The position numbers and the translations under genes are program-made. The notes under the pieces were generated by a model. It ran no database searches, had not been told where the DNA came from, and worked only from the letters and a program-made list of their open reading frames with translations. From Cinnamomum chago (lineage: Eukaryota > Streptophyta > Magnoliopsida > Laurales > Lauraceae): a stretch of DNA of 64,000 bases. The stretch is from positions 69,990,001 through 70,054,000 of the forward strand of contig CP142459.1 in assembly GCA_038049695.1 (NCBI GenBank). Direction: 5' to 3'. Each line of letters begins with the position of its first letter. Position 1 is the first letter of the stretch. Shown here one piece after another: positions 33,916 to 47,300 of the stretch.

Positions 33916-36900
33916 ACATTCCAACTTGATGCGGTCGATCTAAGTGGGAAAAAGAAAAGAGAAAGGGAAGACGTGGGAGTTCTACATATCACCTTTTATG
34001 TAAGAGACGATTTGTTTCCATTGAATTGAGTTTTTTTTTAAAAGATAATAAAATCAGTTATAAAGATGTTAAAACTGAAGAAAACAAGGCAAATTATATA
34101 AAATGACCAACAAATAACCTCTCCTTTAATAGAAAAAGATTTTAAAGGGAGATCTTAAAGGAATACGACCTATTAATCTAATAATTCAAATTTTAATGTA
34201 CCAGGGTCTCGTTTTATATTTCTAGCTTCCGTTCATTATTCTTCACCTCTTAAGAAATAGTTTGTTGGAACCCAAGAATTCAAAGATGGTAATATCTTGA
34301 GATTTTTGTCCGCTGTGGTTTTCTTTGATCTAATTAACTGAAAAGTTTAATGAGATTAATATTTTCAAGGAGCTAATATAACAGACTCATTATTTTTATT
34401 TTTTCCAATGATGAAGCCGCTCGGCCAGATCTCCTTGTCAAAATTTCTAAGGATTATTGGTGGACCCTACCACGGTTTCAACCCCGACCTGGAGGGGAAT
34501 AACTTAAAAAATATGCAGAAGTTATTGGTGGTGCTCAGCCAATGATCCATCCGAACGGACCACACACCTAGGACACCCCAAAATTACGCCGGTCCTATTT
34601 TTTAAACCCATCTGAATGGTCCGTACCATTGGACCAACGGGTCAATTTTTAAAAAGGGTTGTGACTTGTTGGCCGTTGATAAATTGGCTACATGATTACA
34701 TGGGCCTACTTTTTATAGCAAGTAGACCCCAAAAATACAGAGAGACCCCCACCTGGTCCCAACCCTAAGCAGTCCCCACATCAAGCTGTGCATCTTAGCT
34801 TCGTTTGCACCACATACAGAGGACACCCCTGAATTACGTCGGGGCCGGCTTTCGTTTTCATTAGACTTTTCTCTTTCTGGTAGATAGGTGAGTGGTACAC
34901 AACTGATTGTGAGACCAGAAACCGACTTCTTTTGTTTTTTAATGTCTTACAATGACCCCCACAGTCTTAAATAGTAAACAACTCTTCAGTCGAGCCAACT
35001 CCCTCCACAGTTAACCAAGAAGGGCTCAGTGGTGAGTAGACAGGGTCCATAAACCTGCCACTGGAATAAGGCCTGGGAAGAAAAAAATGATGAATTTAAG
35101 AATTGATATAACTTCAACTAAAATACAAATCGTGATTAGTAGACCAAACCTATTTAATACCAATTATATGTGGGCTCCACATGGATCGCCAGAAGTTGCA
35201 GGATGAAAACTCATCTTTGGATCATTTCTTGTGATGATATATGCATGGATGCAATAACAAAGATGGGCCACAACTTGCAAGGAAAAATCCTAATGGCCTC
35301 ATTTGGGTTTATATCTAATATTTGGGCCAGGCTCGGATTACTCATAGAAAGCCCAAAACCTAGCCTAGGCGAGCCAAAATAAAGAGTGTGATTTAGTGAT
35401 TGTTTTCTCAATAAAGTATCAGCATTATCTTGGGAGTTGGGATGTAAATGGGTCCTCAATTCTCCGATACCAGAAGGTTTTGACCCGTTAAAAATCGGGT
35501 CTGGGCTCTTATTTAGGCCTCGATAAATAAATGGGTCCGGTTCTACTTTAGTTTGGACCCGTGGATACAAAACCCGACATATTACCTCAATTTTTAAAAA
35601 TTTCTCCTAAAAATCTTATGTTTTTAGTTCCAGAGCCAAGAAACCAGTTCCGAACCGGTTTCGGGTCCGGATTCGGTTCCACCTTCTCCTTAACAGTTTC
35701 GGTTCCGAGTCCACCACGGACCCGAACCGGAACTAACCCATTTACAACTCTAGTAAGTGTGTAACTAGCCAACCCGAGGACCCAACCCATGTACTAAACC
35801 CTTGACCTGACCCAACAAATGAAGAAAAAAAAAAACTCATATTTCATTGGAAATGAGGCTTTTCCGCAAAAACAGAGAGCGGTAAAGCAGCCATGGCGCA
35901 CTCAGAAATGTCCCGCTGGGATCTACAGCTTTTCCTCCTCTTAGGAAAAGCTGCAATCTGAAATTCATTACAATTTAACACGTTTCAAAGGGGCGGTAAA
36001 GCTGGGACCTCTACTAGTTGAGATTTTTTAACTCCTTAAAATGTGCCCCAGGTCCATGTCAGCCTATGTATTAATCAATGACTAAGTTTATTCTTACATT
36101 TTGATCAAACGGGAATGAAGATTTGGTCCGCTATCTATTCATTAGAGGGCGTGTGTTTTGGATGGCTTAGATCAAAGTAAAGCAAAATGTAGATCATTCC
36201 TTAATTCAATCTTCATTGATGAGGAGGGTTTTTTTTTTTTTATGTTCATATTTTTTTTGCATTTCACCTTTTGATCTAGATTCCAAACAAGATGCATGTT
36301 GCTTAATTTAATTGGTCTAGTGAGGTTAAAAATAAAATTTCATTATATAAACATGGGACTAATAAATCGTTTATGATAAACATAAGTAGGTTATAAAATA
36401 TGAAATAACCTGTATAAGATTCTGTATGTGTATGTAATAAGCAGGTTCCGGATGTGAATCGAAGACTTTTGGATAGTTGGATGCCCATTTACAACCCTAA
36501 TTAATGTTTTATCGTCATCATATTATGAAGATGATTCTAATACTTTTCACAAGAAATTTCACGACTACATCTTTGGAGCACAAAAATTAGAGGGGGTCAG
36601 GATTACATCATTAGATGAGTGCGCGTCCCTGCAATTCCATCATAGGATGGGTAGGTCAATTTTGATCATTAAGACGATCCTTCAATGATAACATCACAGG
36701 GTAAGTTGAGCCCTCCATTAAGTTTCACTGACCAGATCGAATGAAACCCATAATGATTGCGTCATTTATATAGACCTCTAGCTCCAGACGAGAGAGGAAC
36801 CGTGGTCCTGGCCACTCGGCCAACCCCTTGGAGTGAATGGTCAGGGTTCTTAGTAGCTATAATCTACATTATTTTAATTAGTACAAGAATCCTATTCGCC

Positions 36901-37522
36901 AAACAATTTCGTAATCAAGTATTAATGGCATAGAAATATTAGAACGACTGGAATGTTGGCTTATCTCGGCTTGAACAACCAAAAACTATGCCAATGTGAA
37001 CTAGGCTCCGGGTTGAAAGTTTTGACGACAAGGCTTGAACATGAGGATGCAAATATATGGTTCGGATCTAGGGGCAAAAAAGCCTGAATTTATCTTCATA
37101 TGCCCAATTTGTTGATTCGGAACCACATCCAGTGCACACCCTTCGTGTGCACTGGATTACCACCAAACAAGGAGTTCTTGTTTTAAGTAAGATTGCTGGT
37201 TGGGTTTAGTTTCTTCTTTTAAAAAATAACAAGCGGAAAGATCTCGTGCGATGCACCGCTAAGATCTCATGTACATTATAACCATTAATAGTCGTCAATG
37301 GTAACAATAAAATATCACTAATAGTTATAGCCGTTGGAGATAACGGTAACATATCATTAATGAGAGCGGTTACGGTTTTATAAATTTACATCGGCTAGTC
37401 TCATAACTGTACAACGGCTATAAGTCAATGGGCCGGGTCAGCTGGGGTAGAGGGCCTAGATCTGGACCTAACCAATCCCAAAAAACAAACACAAAAGGAG
37501 AATGTCCTATGGCATACCCAGC
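33803..37522. repeat. Array unit 1 (long form)
   Basis: Contains the A segment (33803-35150), the B segment from 35152 (TTTAATACCAATTATATGTG), a GGGTCCGG-rich stretch near 35450-35800, a short hairpin at 35926-35953 and the C-D segment. It shares with units 3 and 5 a deletion inside a reverse SINE (junction near 36770), leaving only its head. The SINE on its left edge is complete only in this unit. Confidence 0.85.
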
Positions 37523-38441
37523 AGGATGCTGGGTAAACTCCCATGTAGCCCCAGTGTGGTAGTGCAGTTTCGAACCTACAACCTCCGGGTGCAAACCGTA
37601 GTTCTAGGCCAACTGAGTCACCCCTTGGGATTTAGTACATTCCAACTTGATGCGGTCGATCTAAGTGGGAAAAAGAAAAGAGAAAGGGAAGACGTGGGAC
37701 TTCTACATATCACCTTTTATGTAAGAGACGAATTGTTTCCATTGAATTGAGTTTTTTTTTTTAAATAATAAAATCATATAAAGATGTTAAAACTGAAGAA
37801 ACAAGGCAAATTATATAAAATGACCAACAAATAACCTCTCCTTTAATAGAAAAAGATTTTAAAGGGAGATCTTAAAGGAATACAACCTATTAATCTAATA
37901 ATTCAAATTTTAATGTACCAGGGTCTCGTTTTATATTTCTAGCTTCCGTTCATTATTCTTCACCTCTTAAGAAATAGTTTGTTGGAACCCAAGAATTCAA
38001 AGATGGTAATATCTTGAGATTTTTGTCCGCTGTGGTTTTCTTTGATCTAATTAACTGAAAAGTTTGATGAGATTAATATTTTCAAGTAGCTAATATAACA
38101 AACTCATTATTTTTATTTTTTCCAGTGATGAAGTCGCTCGGCCAGATCTCCTTGTCAAAATTTCTAAGGATTATTGGTGGACCCTACCGCGGTTTCAACC
38201 CCGACCTGGAGGGGAATAACTTAAAAAATATGCGGAAGTTATTGCTCGTGCTCAGCCAATGATCCATCCGAATGGACCACACACCTAGGACACCCCAAAA
38301 TTACGCTGGTCCTATTTTTTAAACCCATCTGAATGGTCTGTACCATTGGACCAACGGGTCAATTTTTAAAAAGGGTTGTGACTTGTTGGCTGTTGATAAA
38401 TTGGCTACATGATTACATGGGCCTACTTTTTATAGCAAGTT

Positions 38442-38547
38442 GACCCCAAAAAGATAAAGAGACCCCCACCTGGTCCCAACCCTAAGCAGTCCTAGACCCC
38501 AAAAAGACAGAGAGACCCCCACCTGGTCCCAACCCTAAGCAGTCCCC
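38442..38547. repeat. 53-bp tandem duplication private to array unit 2
   Basis: GACCCCAAAAAGA starts at 38442 and 38495, each followed by AGAGACCCCCACCTGGTCCC. Units 1 and 4 have the segment once. Confidence 0.88.
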
Positions 38548-38803
38548 ACATCAAGCTGTGCATCTTAGCTTCGTTTGCACCACATACAGAGGACACCCCT
38601 GAATTACGTCGGGGCCGGCTTTCGTATTCATTAGACTTTCCTCTTTCTGGTAGATAGGTGAGTGGTACACAACTGGTTGTGAGACCAGAAACCGACTTCT
38701 TTTGTTTTTTAATGTCTTACTATGACCCCCACAATCTTAAATAGTAAACAACTCTTCAGTCGAGCCAACTCCCTCCACAGTTAACCAAGAAGGGCTCAGT
38801 GGA

Positions 38804-39027
38804 AACCCCAAGGGGTTGGCCGAGTGGTCAGGACCATGGTTCTTCCCACTTCCGGAGCTAGAGGTCTTGGTATCGACCCCCGGTTCCCCCCTCTTCAGAA
38901 ACCGAAGGTTGAGTTTACTTGTGCTACCACCTAGAGGCCACAGGGGTTTTACCCGGTTTCTCTCTGGGCCCGGAGGGAATAGTCCAACCCAAAGGGTTGG
39001 GAACCCTCCGTTAGCAAAAAAAAAAAA
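38804..39027 (+). mobile_element. SINE insertion in array unit 2, GGCCGAGTGG head
   Basis: The insert starts near AAACCCCAAGGGGTTGGCCG with an A-box-like TTGGCCGAGTGG, has GGTATCGACCCCC as a degenerate B box, a body with CTCTCTGGGCCCGGAGGGAA, and ends in an A-run at about 39017-39028. It is flanked by AGAAGGGCTCAGTGG (38789-38803) and AGAAGGGCTCAGTAG after the tail. Unit 1 keeps the empty site near 35018-35035. Insertion therefore came after unit 2 split from unit 1. Confidence 0.85.
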
Positions 39028-39931
39028 AGAAGGGCTCAGTAGTGAGTAGACAGGGTCCATAAACCTGCCACTGGAATAAGGCCTGGGAAGAAAAAAATGA
39101 TGAATTTAAGAATTGATATAACTTCAACTAAAATACAAATCGTGATTAGTAGGCCAAACCAATTTAATACCAATTATATGTGGGCTCCACATGGATCGCC
39201 AGAAGTTGCAGGATGAAAACTCATCTTTGGATCATTTCTTGTGATGATATATGCATGGATGCAATAACAAAGATGGGCCACAACTTGCAAGGAAAAATCC
39301 TAATGGCCTCATTTGGGTTTATATCTAATATTTGGGCCAGGCTCGGATTACTCATAGAAAGCCCAAAACCTAGCCTAGGCGAGCCAAAATAAAGAGTGTG
39401 ATTTAGTGATTGTTTTCTCAATAAAGTATCAGCATTATCTTGGGAGTTGGGATGTAAATGGGTCATCAATTCTCCGATTACCAGAAGGTTTTGACCCGTT
39501 AAAAATCGGGTCTGGCCTCTTATTTAAGCCCCGATAAATAAATGGGCCCGGGTCCGGTTCTACCTTAGTTTGGACCCGTGGATCCGAGACCTGACATATT
39601 ACCTTAATTTTTGAAAATTCCTCCTAAAAATTTTATTTTTTTAGTTCCAGAGCTAAGAAACCAATTCCGAAACGGTTTCGGTTCCAGATCCGGTTCCGGT
39701 TCCGAGTCCACCATGGACCCGAACCGGAACTAACCCATTTACAACTCTAGTAAGTGCGTAACTAACCAACCCGAGGACCCAACCCATGTACCGAACCCTA
39801 GACCTGACCCAACAAATGAAGGAAAAAAAAAAAACTCATATTTCATTGGAAATGAGGCTTTTCCATAGAAACAAGGAGCGGTAAAGCTGCTATGGCACAC
39901 TCAAAAACGTCCCGCTTATCTTTTTGGGATC

Positions 39932-39970
39932 TGCAACTTTTCCTCCTCTTAGAGAGGAGGAAAAGTTGCA
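39932..39970. repeat. Perfect 18-bp hairpin in array unit 2
   Basis: Arms TGCAACTTTTCCTCCTCT and its exact reverse complement surround the 3-nt centre TAG. Counterparts are 42784-42812 (unit 3), 46223-46261 (unit 4, centre CTA), 49071-49099 (unit 5) and a contracted form at 35926-35953 (unit 1). Confidence 0.9.
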
Positions 39971-40934
39971 ATCTGAAATTCATTACAATTTAACGCGTTT
40001 CAAAGGGGCGGTAAAGCTGGGACCTCTACTAGTTGAGATTTTTTAACTCCTTAAAATGAGCCCCAGGTCCATCTCAGCCTAGGTAATTAATCAATGACTA
40101 AATTTATTCTTACATTTTGATCAAACAGGAATGAAGATTTGGTCCGCTATCTATTCATTAGAGGGCGTGTGTTTTGGATGGCTTAGATCAAAGTAAAGCA
40201 AAATGTAGATCATTCCTTGATTCAATCTTCATTGATGGGAAGGGTCTTTTTTTTATGTTCATTTTTTTTTTTTTTTTTCATTTCACCTTTTGATCTAGAT
40301 TCCAAACAAGATGCATGTTGCTTAATATAATTGGTCAAGTGAGGTTAAAAATAAAATTTCAAGATATAAATGTGGGACTAATAAATCTTTTATGATAAAC
40401 ATAAGTAGGTTATAAAATATGAAATGACTCCAGCTATGTATGTCTTTAAAAACCTGTATAAGATTCTGTATGTGTATGTAATAAGCACGTATAGAACCGG
40501 GTTCCGGATGTGAATCGAAGCCTTTTGGATAGTTGGATGCCCATTTACAACCCTAATTATTGTTTTATCATCATCATATTACGAAGATGATTCTAATACT
40601 TTTCACAAGAAATTTCACGACTGCATCTTTGGACCACAAAAAATTAGAGGGGGTCAGGATTACATAATTAGATGAGTGAGCCTCCCTACAATTCCATCAT
40701 AGGATGGGTAGGTCGATTTTGATCATTAATACAGTCCTTCAGTGATAACATCACGGGGTAAGTTGGGCCCTCCATTAAGTTTCAATGACTAGATGGAACG
40801 AGACCTATAATGATTGCATCATTTATATGGGCAGTGCAAATATTGTTTTCCACATTAGCACATTAGGATGGCCTCACAAGGGGCCACATTGTGCCTCTTC
40901 ATGATTCCGTCTCATTTAAATCTTTTATTTTCTT

Positions 40935-41158
40935 TTCTTTTCTTTTTATTTATTAGAGGGTTTCCAATTCTTTGGCCTGGACTAATCCCTCTGGGCTCAA
41001 AGGGAAGCCGGGTAAATGCCCCTGTGGCCCTTAGGTGGTAGCCGTGATGAACTCAATCTTCGATTCCTGAAGAAAGGAGAAGAGGGGGTGGATACCAAGA
41101 CCTCTAGTTCCGGAAGAGGGAGGAATCGTAATCCTGACTACTCGGCCAACCCCTAGGA
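40935..41158 (-). mobile_element. SINE, GGCCGAGTGG-type head, in array unit 2
   Basis: On the - strand the head reads CTCCTAGGGGTTGGCCGAG, followed by a GAATCGAAGATTGAG B-box-like region and the shared CCCTTTGAGCCCAGAGGGAT body, with a T/C-rich tail region on the + strand at 40918-40953. The same element recurs in unit 4 (47228-47450). Head-only remnants occur in units 1, 3 and 5 near 36770-36835, 43650-43715 and 49940-50005. Confidence 0.65.
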
Positions 41159-41764
41159 GTGAATGGCCGGGGTTCAACTTTTTTAGTAGTTGTAATCTAC
41201 ATTATTTTGGTTCAAGAATCCTATTCAGTTGTCACCAGACAATTTCGTAATCTAGTATTAATGGCATAGAAATATTAGATCGACTGGAATGTTGGGCATA
41301 TCTCGGCTTGTACAGGCAAGAACCATGCCAATGTAAACTAGGCTTCGACTTGGAAGTGTTGACGACTGGGGTTGAACACGAGGATGCAAATATATGGGTC
41401 GGATCTAGGGCAAAAAGGCCTGAATTTGTCTTCATATGCTCAATTTTGTCTATTTGGAACCACATCCAGTGCAAACCCTTCTTGTGCACGGATTACCACC
41501 GAACAAGGATTTCGTATTTTAAGTAAAATTGCTGGTTGGGTTTAGTTTCTTCTTTTAAGAAAGAACAAGCAGAAAGATCTCGTAAGATCTCATGTACATT
41601 ATAACCAATTAACCATTAATAGTCGTTGATGGTAATGGTAAAATATCACGAATAGTTATAGCCGTTGAAGAGAACGGTAACATATCATTAATGAGAGCGG
41701 TTACAGTTTCATAACTTTACAACGGCTAGTCTCATAACTGTACAACGGCAATAAGTCAATCGGC

Positions 41765-44395
41765 AAGGAGAATGTCCTATGCTATAATGCACACAATAAC
41801 CAACATCCCATCCCCAAGTGGACACCACATAAAGGTGTGCATTTAAGCTTCTTGTTTGCTGGATAACTACATTGGGACATATTTGCGTTCATCTTGTCAT
41901 TGCATGTTATTTTACACCAATGTAAGTGTAAGTGTGCTTATTGATCAAGCCAGCATTAGATCAGCCTGTTTAATACCAATTATATGTGGGCTCCACATGG
42001 ATCGCCAGAAGTTGCAGGATGAAAACTCATCTTTGGATCATTTCTTGTGATGATATATGCACGGATGCAATAACAAAGATGGGCCACAACTTGAAAGGAA
42101 AAATCCTAATGGCCTTATTTGGGTTTATATCTAATATTTGGGCCAGGCATGGATTACTAATAGAAAGCCCAAAACCTGGCCTAGGCGAGCCAAAATAAAG
42201 AGTGTGATTTAGTGATTGTTTTCTCAATAAAGTATCAGCTTTATCTAGAGATATAAATGAATCCCCGATTCTCCGATTACCCGAGGGTTTTGATTCGTTA
42301 AAAACCGGGTCTGGCTCTTATTTAGGCCCCGATAAATAAATGAGTCCGGGTCCGGTTCTACCTTGGTTTAGACCAGTGGATCCGAGACCCGATATATTAC
42401 CTCAAATTTTGAATTTTTTTCCTAAAAACCTATCTTTTTAATATTATTCTCTACTTAATCCCGGACCTAGTTCCAGAGCTAAGAAACCGGTTCCAGGTCC
42501 GGATCCGGTTTCACCTTCTCCTTAACGGTTCTGGTTCCGGTTCCGAGTCTACCATGGACCCAAACTAGAATGACTGATTTACAACCCTAGTAAGTGTGTA
42601 ACTAACCAACCCGAGGACCCAACCCATGTACCGAACCCTAGACCTGACCCAAAAAAAAAAAAAAAAAACCGCTCATATTTCTTTGCAAATGAGGCTTTTC
42701 CGCAGAAAGAATGAGCGGTAAAGCAGCTATGGCGCACTCAGAAACCGAGAAACGTCCCTGCATATCTTTTTCGGCATCTTCAACTTTTCCTCCTCTTAGA
42801 GAGGAGGAAAAGCTGCAATCTGAAATTCTTTCCAATTTAACGCGTTTCAAAGGGGCGGTAAAGCTGGGACCTCTAGTAGTTGAGACTTAACTCCTTAAAA
42901 TGTGCCCCAGGTCCATGTCATCCTAGATAATTAATCAATGACTAAATTTATTCTTACATTTTGATCTAACGGGAATGAAGATTTGGTCCGCTATCTATTC
43001 ATTAGAGGGCGTGTGTTTTGGATGGCTTAGATCAAAGTAAAGCAAAATGTAGATCATTCATTGATTCAATCTTCATTGATGGGGAGGGTTTTTTTTTTTA
43101 TATGTTCATATTTTTTTTTTGCATTTCACCTTTTGATCTAGATTCCAAACAAGATGCATGTTGCTTAATTTAATTGGTCAAGTGAGGTTAAAAATAAAAT
43201 TTCAAGATATAAACATGGGACTAATAAATCATTTATGATAAACATAAGTAGGTTATAAAATATGAAATAACCTGTATAAGATTCCGTATGTGTATGTAAT
43301 AAGCATGTATAGAACCGGGTTCCGGATGTGAATCGAAGACTTTTGGATAGTTGGATGCCCATTTACAACCCTAATTAATGTTTTGTCGTCATCAAATTAT
43401 GAAGATGATTCTAATACTTTTCACAAGAAATTTCACGACTACATCTTTGGAGCACAAAAATTAGAGGGGGTCAGGATTACATCATTACATGAGTGCGCGT
43501 CCCTGCAATTCCATCATAGGATGGGTAGGTCAATTTTGATCATTAAGGCGATCCTTCAGTGATAACATCACAGGGTAAGTTGAGCCCTTCATTAAGTTTC
43601 AATGACCAAATCGAATGAAACCCATAATAATTGCATCATTTATATAGACCTCTAGCTCCAGACGAGAGAGAAACCGTGGTCCTAGTCACTCGGCCAACCC
43701 CTTGGAGTGAATGGTCAGGGTTCTTAGTAGCTGTAATATACATTATTTTAATTAGTTCACGAATCCTATTCGCCAAACAATTTCGTAATCAAGTATTAAT
43801 GGCATAGAAATATTAGAACGACTGGAATGTTGGCTTATCTCGGCTTGAACAACCAAAAACCATGCCAATGTGAGCTAGGCTCCGGGTTGAAAGTTTTGAC
43901 GACAACGCTTGAACACAAGGATGCAAATATATGGGTCGGATCTAGGGCAAAAGAGCCTGAATTTATCTTCATGTGCCCAATTTGTTGATTCGGAACCACA
44001 TCCAGTGCAAACCCTTCGTGTGCACTGGATTACCACCAAACAAGGAGTTTTTGTTTTAAATAAGATTGCTGGTTGGATTTAGTTTCTTCTTTTAAGAAAT
44101 AACAAGCGGAAAGATCTCGTGCGATGCAAGCTAAGATCTCATGTACATTATAACCATTAATAGTCGTCGATGGTAACAATAAAATATCACTAATAGTTAT
44201 AGCCGTTGGAGATAACGGTAACATATCATTAATGAGAGCAGTTACGGTTTTATAAATTTACATCAACTAGTCTCATAACTGTACAACGGCTATAAGTCAA
44301 TGGGTCGGGTCCGCTGGGGTAGAGGGCCTAGATCTCGACCTAACCAAGCCCAAAAAACAAACACAAAAGGAGAATGTCCTATGGCATATCCAGAT
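41765..44395. repeat. Array unit 3 (short form)
   Basis: Begins with about 204 bp of the array's right flank (41765-41968: AAGGAGAATGTCCTATGCTA onward). It then jumps directly to the B segment, so the whole A segment is missing. Its sister is unit 5, offset by about 6295 bp. Confidence 0.85.
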
Positions 44396-47300
44396 GGATG
44401 CTGGGTAAACTCCCATATAGCCCCAGTGTGGTAGTGTACTTTCGAACCTACAACCTCCGGGTGCAGACCGTAGTCCTAGGCCAACTGAGTCACCCCTTGG
44501 GGTTTAGTACATTCCAACTTGATGTGGTCGATCTAAGTGGGAAAAAGAAAAGAGAAAGAGAAGACGTGGGAGTTCTACATATCACCTTTTATGTAAGAGA
44601 CAATTTGTTTCCATTGAATTGAGTTTTTTTATAAAAAATAATTAAATCATTTACAAAGATGTTAAAACTGAAGAAAACAAGGCAAATTATATAAAATGAC
44701 CAACAAATAACCTCTTCATTAATAGAAAACGATTTTAAAGGGAGATCTTAAAGGAATACAACCTATTAATCTAATAATTCAAATTTTAATGTACCAGGGT
44801 CTCGTTTTATATTTCTAGCTTCCATTCATTATTCTTCACATCATAAGAAATAGTTTGTTGGAACCCAAGAATTAAAAGATGGTAAGATCTTGAGATTTTT
44901 GTCCGCTGTGGTTTTCTTTGATCTAATTAACTGAAAAGTTTAATGAGATCAATATTTTCAAGTAGCTAATATAACAAACTCATTATTTTTATTTTTTCCA
45001 GTGATGAAGTCGCTCGGCCAGATCTCCTTGTCAGAATTTCTAAGGATTATTGGTGGACCCTACCGCGGTTTCAACCCCGACCTGGAGGGGAATAACTTAA
45101 AAAATATGCAGAAGTTATTGGTGGTGCTCAGCCAATGATCCATCCGAATGGACCACACACCTCGTACACCCCAAAATTACGCCGGTCCTATTTTTTAAAC
45201 CCATCTGAATGGTCCGTACCATTGGACCAACGGGTCAATTTTTAAAAAGGGTTGTGACTTGTTGGCCGTAGATAAATTGGCTAGATGATTACATGGGGCC
45301 TACTTTTTATAGCAAGTAGAGCCCAAAAAGACAGAGAGACCCCCACCTGGTCCCAACCCTGACCAGTCCCCACATCAAGCTGTGCATCTGAGCTTCGCTT
45401 GCACCACATACAGAGGACACCCATGAATTACGTCGGCCGGGCTTTCGTATTCATTAGACTTTTCTCTCTCTGGTAGATAGGTGAGTGGTACACAACTGGA
45501 TCATTTCTTGTGATGATATATGCACGGATGCAATAACAAAGATGGGCCACAACTTGCAAGGAAAAATCCTAATGGCCTCATTTGGGTTTATATCTAATAT
45601 TTGGGCCAGGCTCGGATTATTGATAGAAAACCCAAAACCTGGCCTAGGCGAGCCAAAATAAAGAGTGTGATTTAGTGATTGTTTTCTCAATAAAGTATCA
45701 GTTTATCTTGGGAGTTGGGATGTAAATGGTCCTCAATTCTCCGATTACCAGAAGGTTTTGACCCGTTAAAAATCGGGTCTGGACTCTTATTTAGGCCCCG
45801 ATAAATAAATGGGTCCGGGTCCGGTTCTACCTTAGTTTGGACCCGTGGATCCGAGACCCGACATATTACCTCAATTTTTGAAAATTTCTCCTAAAAATCT
45901 TACTTTTTAGTTCCAGAGCCAAGAAACCAATTCCGAAACGGTTTGGGTTCCAGATCCGGTTTCACCTTCTCCTTAACAGTTCCGGTTCCGGTTCCGAGTC
46001 CACCATAGACCCGAACCGGAACTAACTCATTTACAACTCTAGTAAGTGCGTAACTAACCAACCCGAGGACCCAACCCATGTACCGAACCCTAAACCTGAC
46101 CCAACAAATGAAGGGAAAAAAAAACCTCATATTTCATTGGCAATGAGGCTTTTCCGCAGAACCAAAGAGCGGTAAAGCAGCTATGGCGCACTCAAAAACG
46201 TCCCGCTCATCTTTTTGGGATCTGCAACTTTTCCTCCTCTCTAAGAGGAGGAAAAGTTGCAATCTGAAATTCATTACAATTTAACGCGTTTCAAAGGGGC
46301 GGTAAAGCTGGGACAGGGACCTCTACTAGTTGAGATTTTTTAACTCCTTAAAATGAGCCCCAGGTCCATGTCAGCCTAGGTTATTAATCAATGACTAAAT
46401 TTATTCTTACATTTTGATCAAACAGGAATGAAGATTTGGTCCGCTATCTATTCATTAGAGGGCGTGTGTTTTGGATGGCTTAGATCAAAGTAAAGCAAAA
46501 TGTAGATCATTCCTTGATTCAATCTTCATTGATGGGGAGGGTCTTTTTTTATGTTCATTTTTTTTTTTTTTTTCATTTCACCTTTTGATCTAGATTCCAA
46601 ACAAGATGCATGTTGCTTAATATAATTGGTCAAGTGAGGTTAAAAATAAAATTTCAAGATATAAATGTGGGACTAATAAATCTTTTATGATAAACATAAG
46701 TAGGTTATAAAATATGAAATGACTCCAGCTATGTATGTCTTTAAAAACCTGTATAAGATTCTGTATGTGTATGTAATAAGCACGTATAGAACCGGGTTCC
46801 GGATGTGAATCGAAGCCTTTTGGATAGTTGGATGCCCATTTACAACCCTAATTATTGTTTTATCATCATCATATTACGAAGATGATTCTAATACTTTTCA
46901 CAAGAAATTTCACGACTGCATCTTTGGACCACAAAAAATTAGAGAGGGTCAGGATTACATAATTAGATGAGTGAGCCTCCCTACAATTCCATCATAGGAT
47001 GGGTAGGTCGATTTTGATCATTAATACAGTCCTTCAGTGATAACATCACGGGGTAAGTTGGGCCCTCCATTAAGTTTCAATGACTAGATGGAACGAGACC
47101 TATAATGATTGCATCATTTATATGGGCAGTGCAAATATTGTTTTCCACATTAGCACATTAGGATGGCCTCACAAGGGGCCACATTGTGCCTCTTCATGAT
47201 TCCGTCTCATTTAAATCTTTTATTTTCTTTTCTTTTCTTTTTATTTATTAGAGGGTTCCCAATTCTTTGGCCTGGACTAATCCCTCTGGGCTCAAAGGGA

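Larger units (their letters stand above)
37523..41764. repeat. Array unit 2 (long form, carries a SINE insertion)
   Basis: Begins inside the left-edge SINE at GGATGCTGGGTAAACTCCCA. It has a private 53-bp tandem duplication (38442-38547) and a private SINE insertion (38804-39027). It also keeps the full reverse SINE near 40935-41158 that units 1, 3 and 5 have lost. It is the sister of unit 4. Confidence 0.85.

Noticed and set aside
35450-35800. GGGTCC/ACCCGA-rich stretch as a telomere-like or satellite repeat
   Set aside because: The motif is irregular, with no fixed period, and lacks TTTAGGG units. It is a common low-complexity feature of plant intergenic DNA.
33805-44622. Frames of about 75-82 residues at 33805, 37502 and 44374
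   Set aside because: They begin inside a reverse SINE and continue into array sequence. The shared reading is a by-product of duplication.
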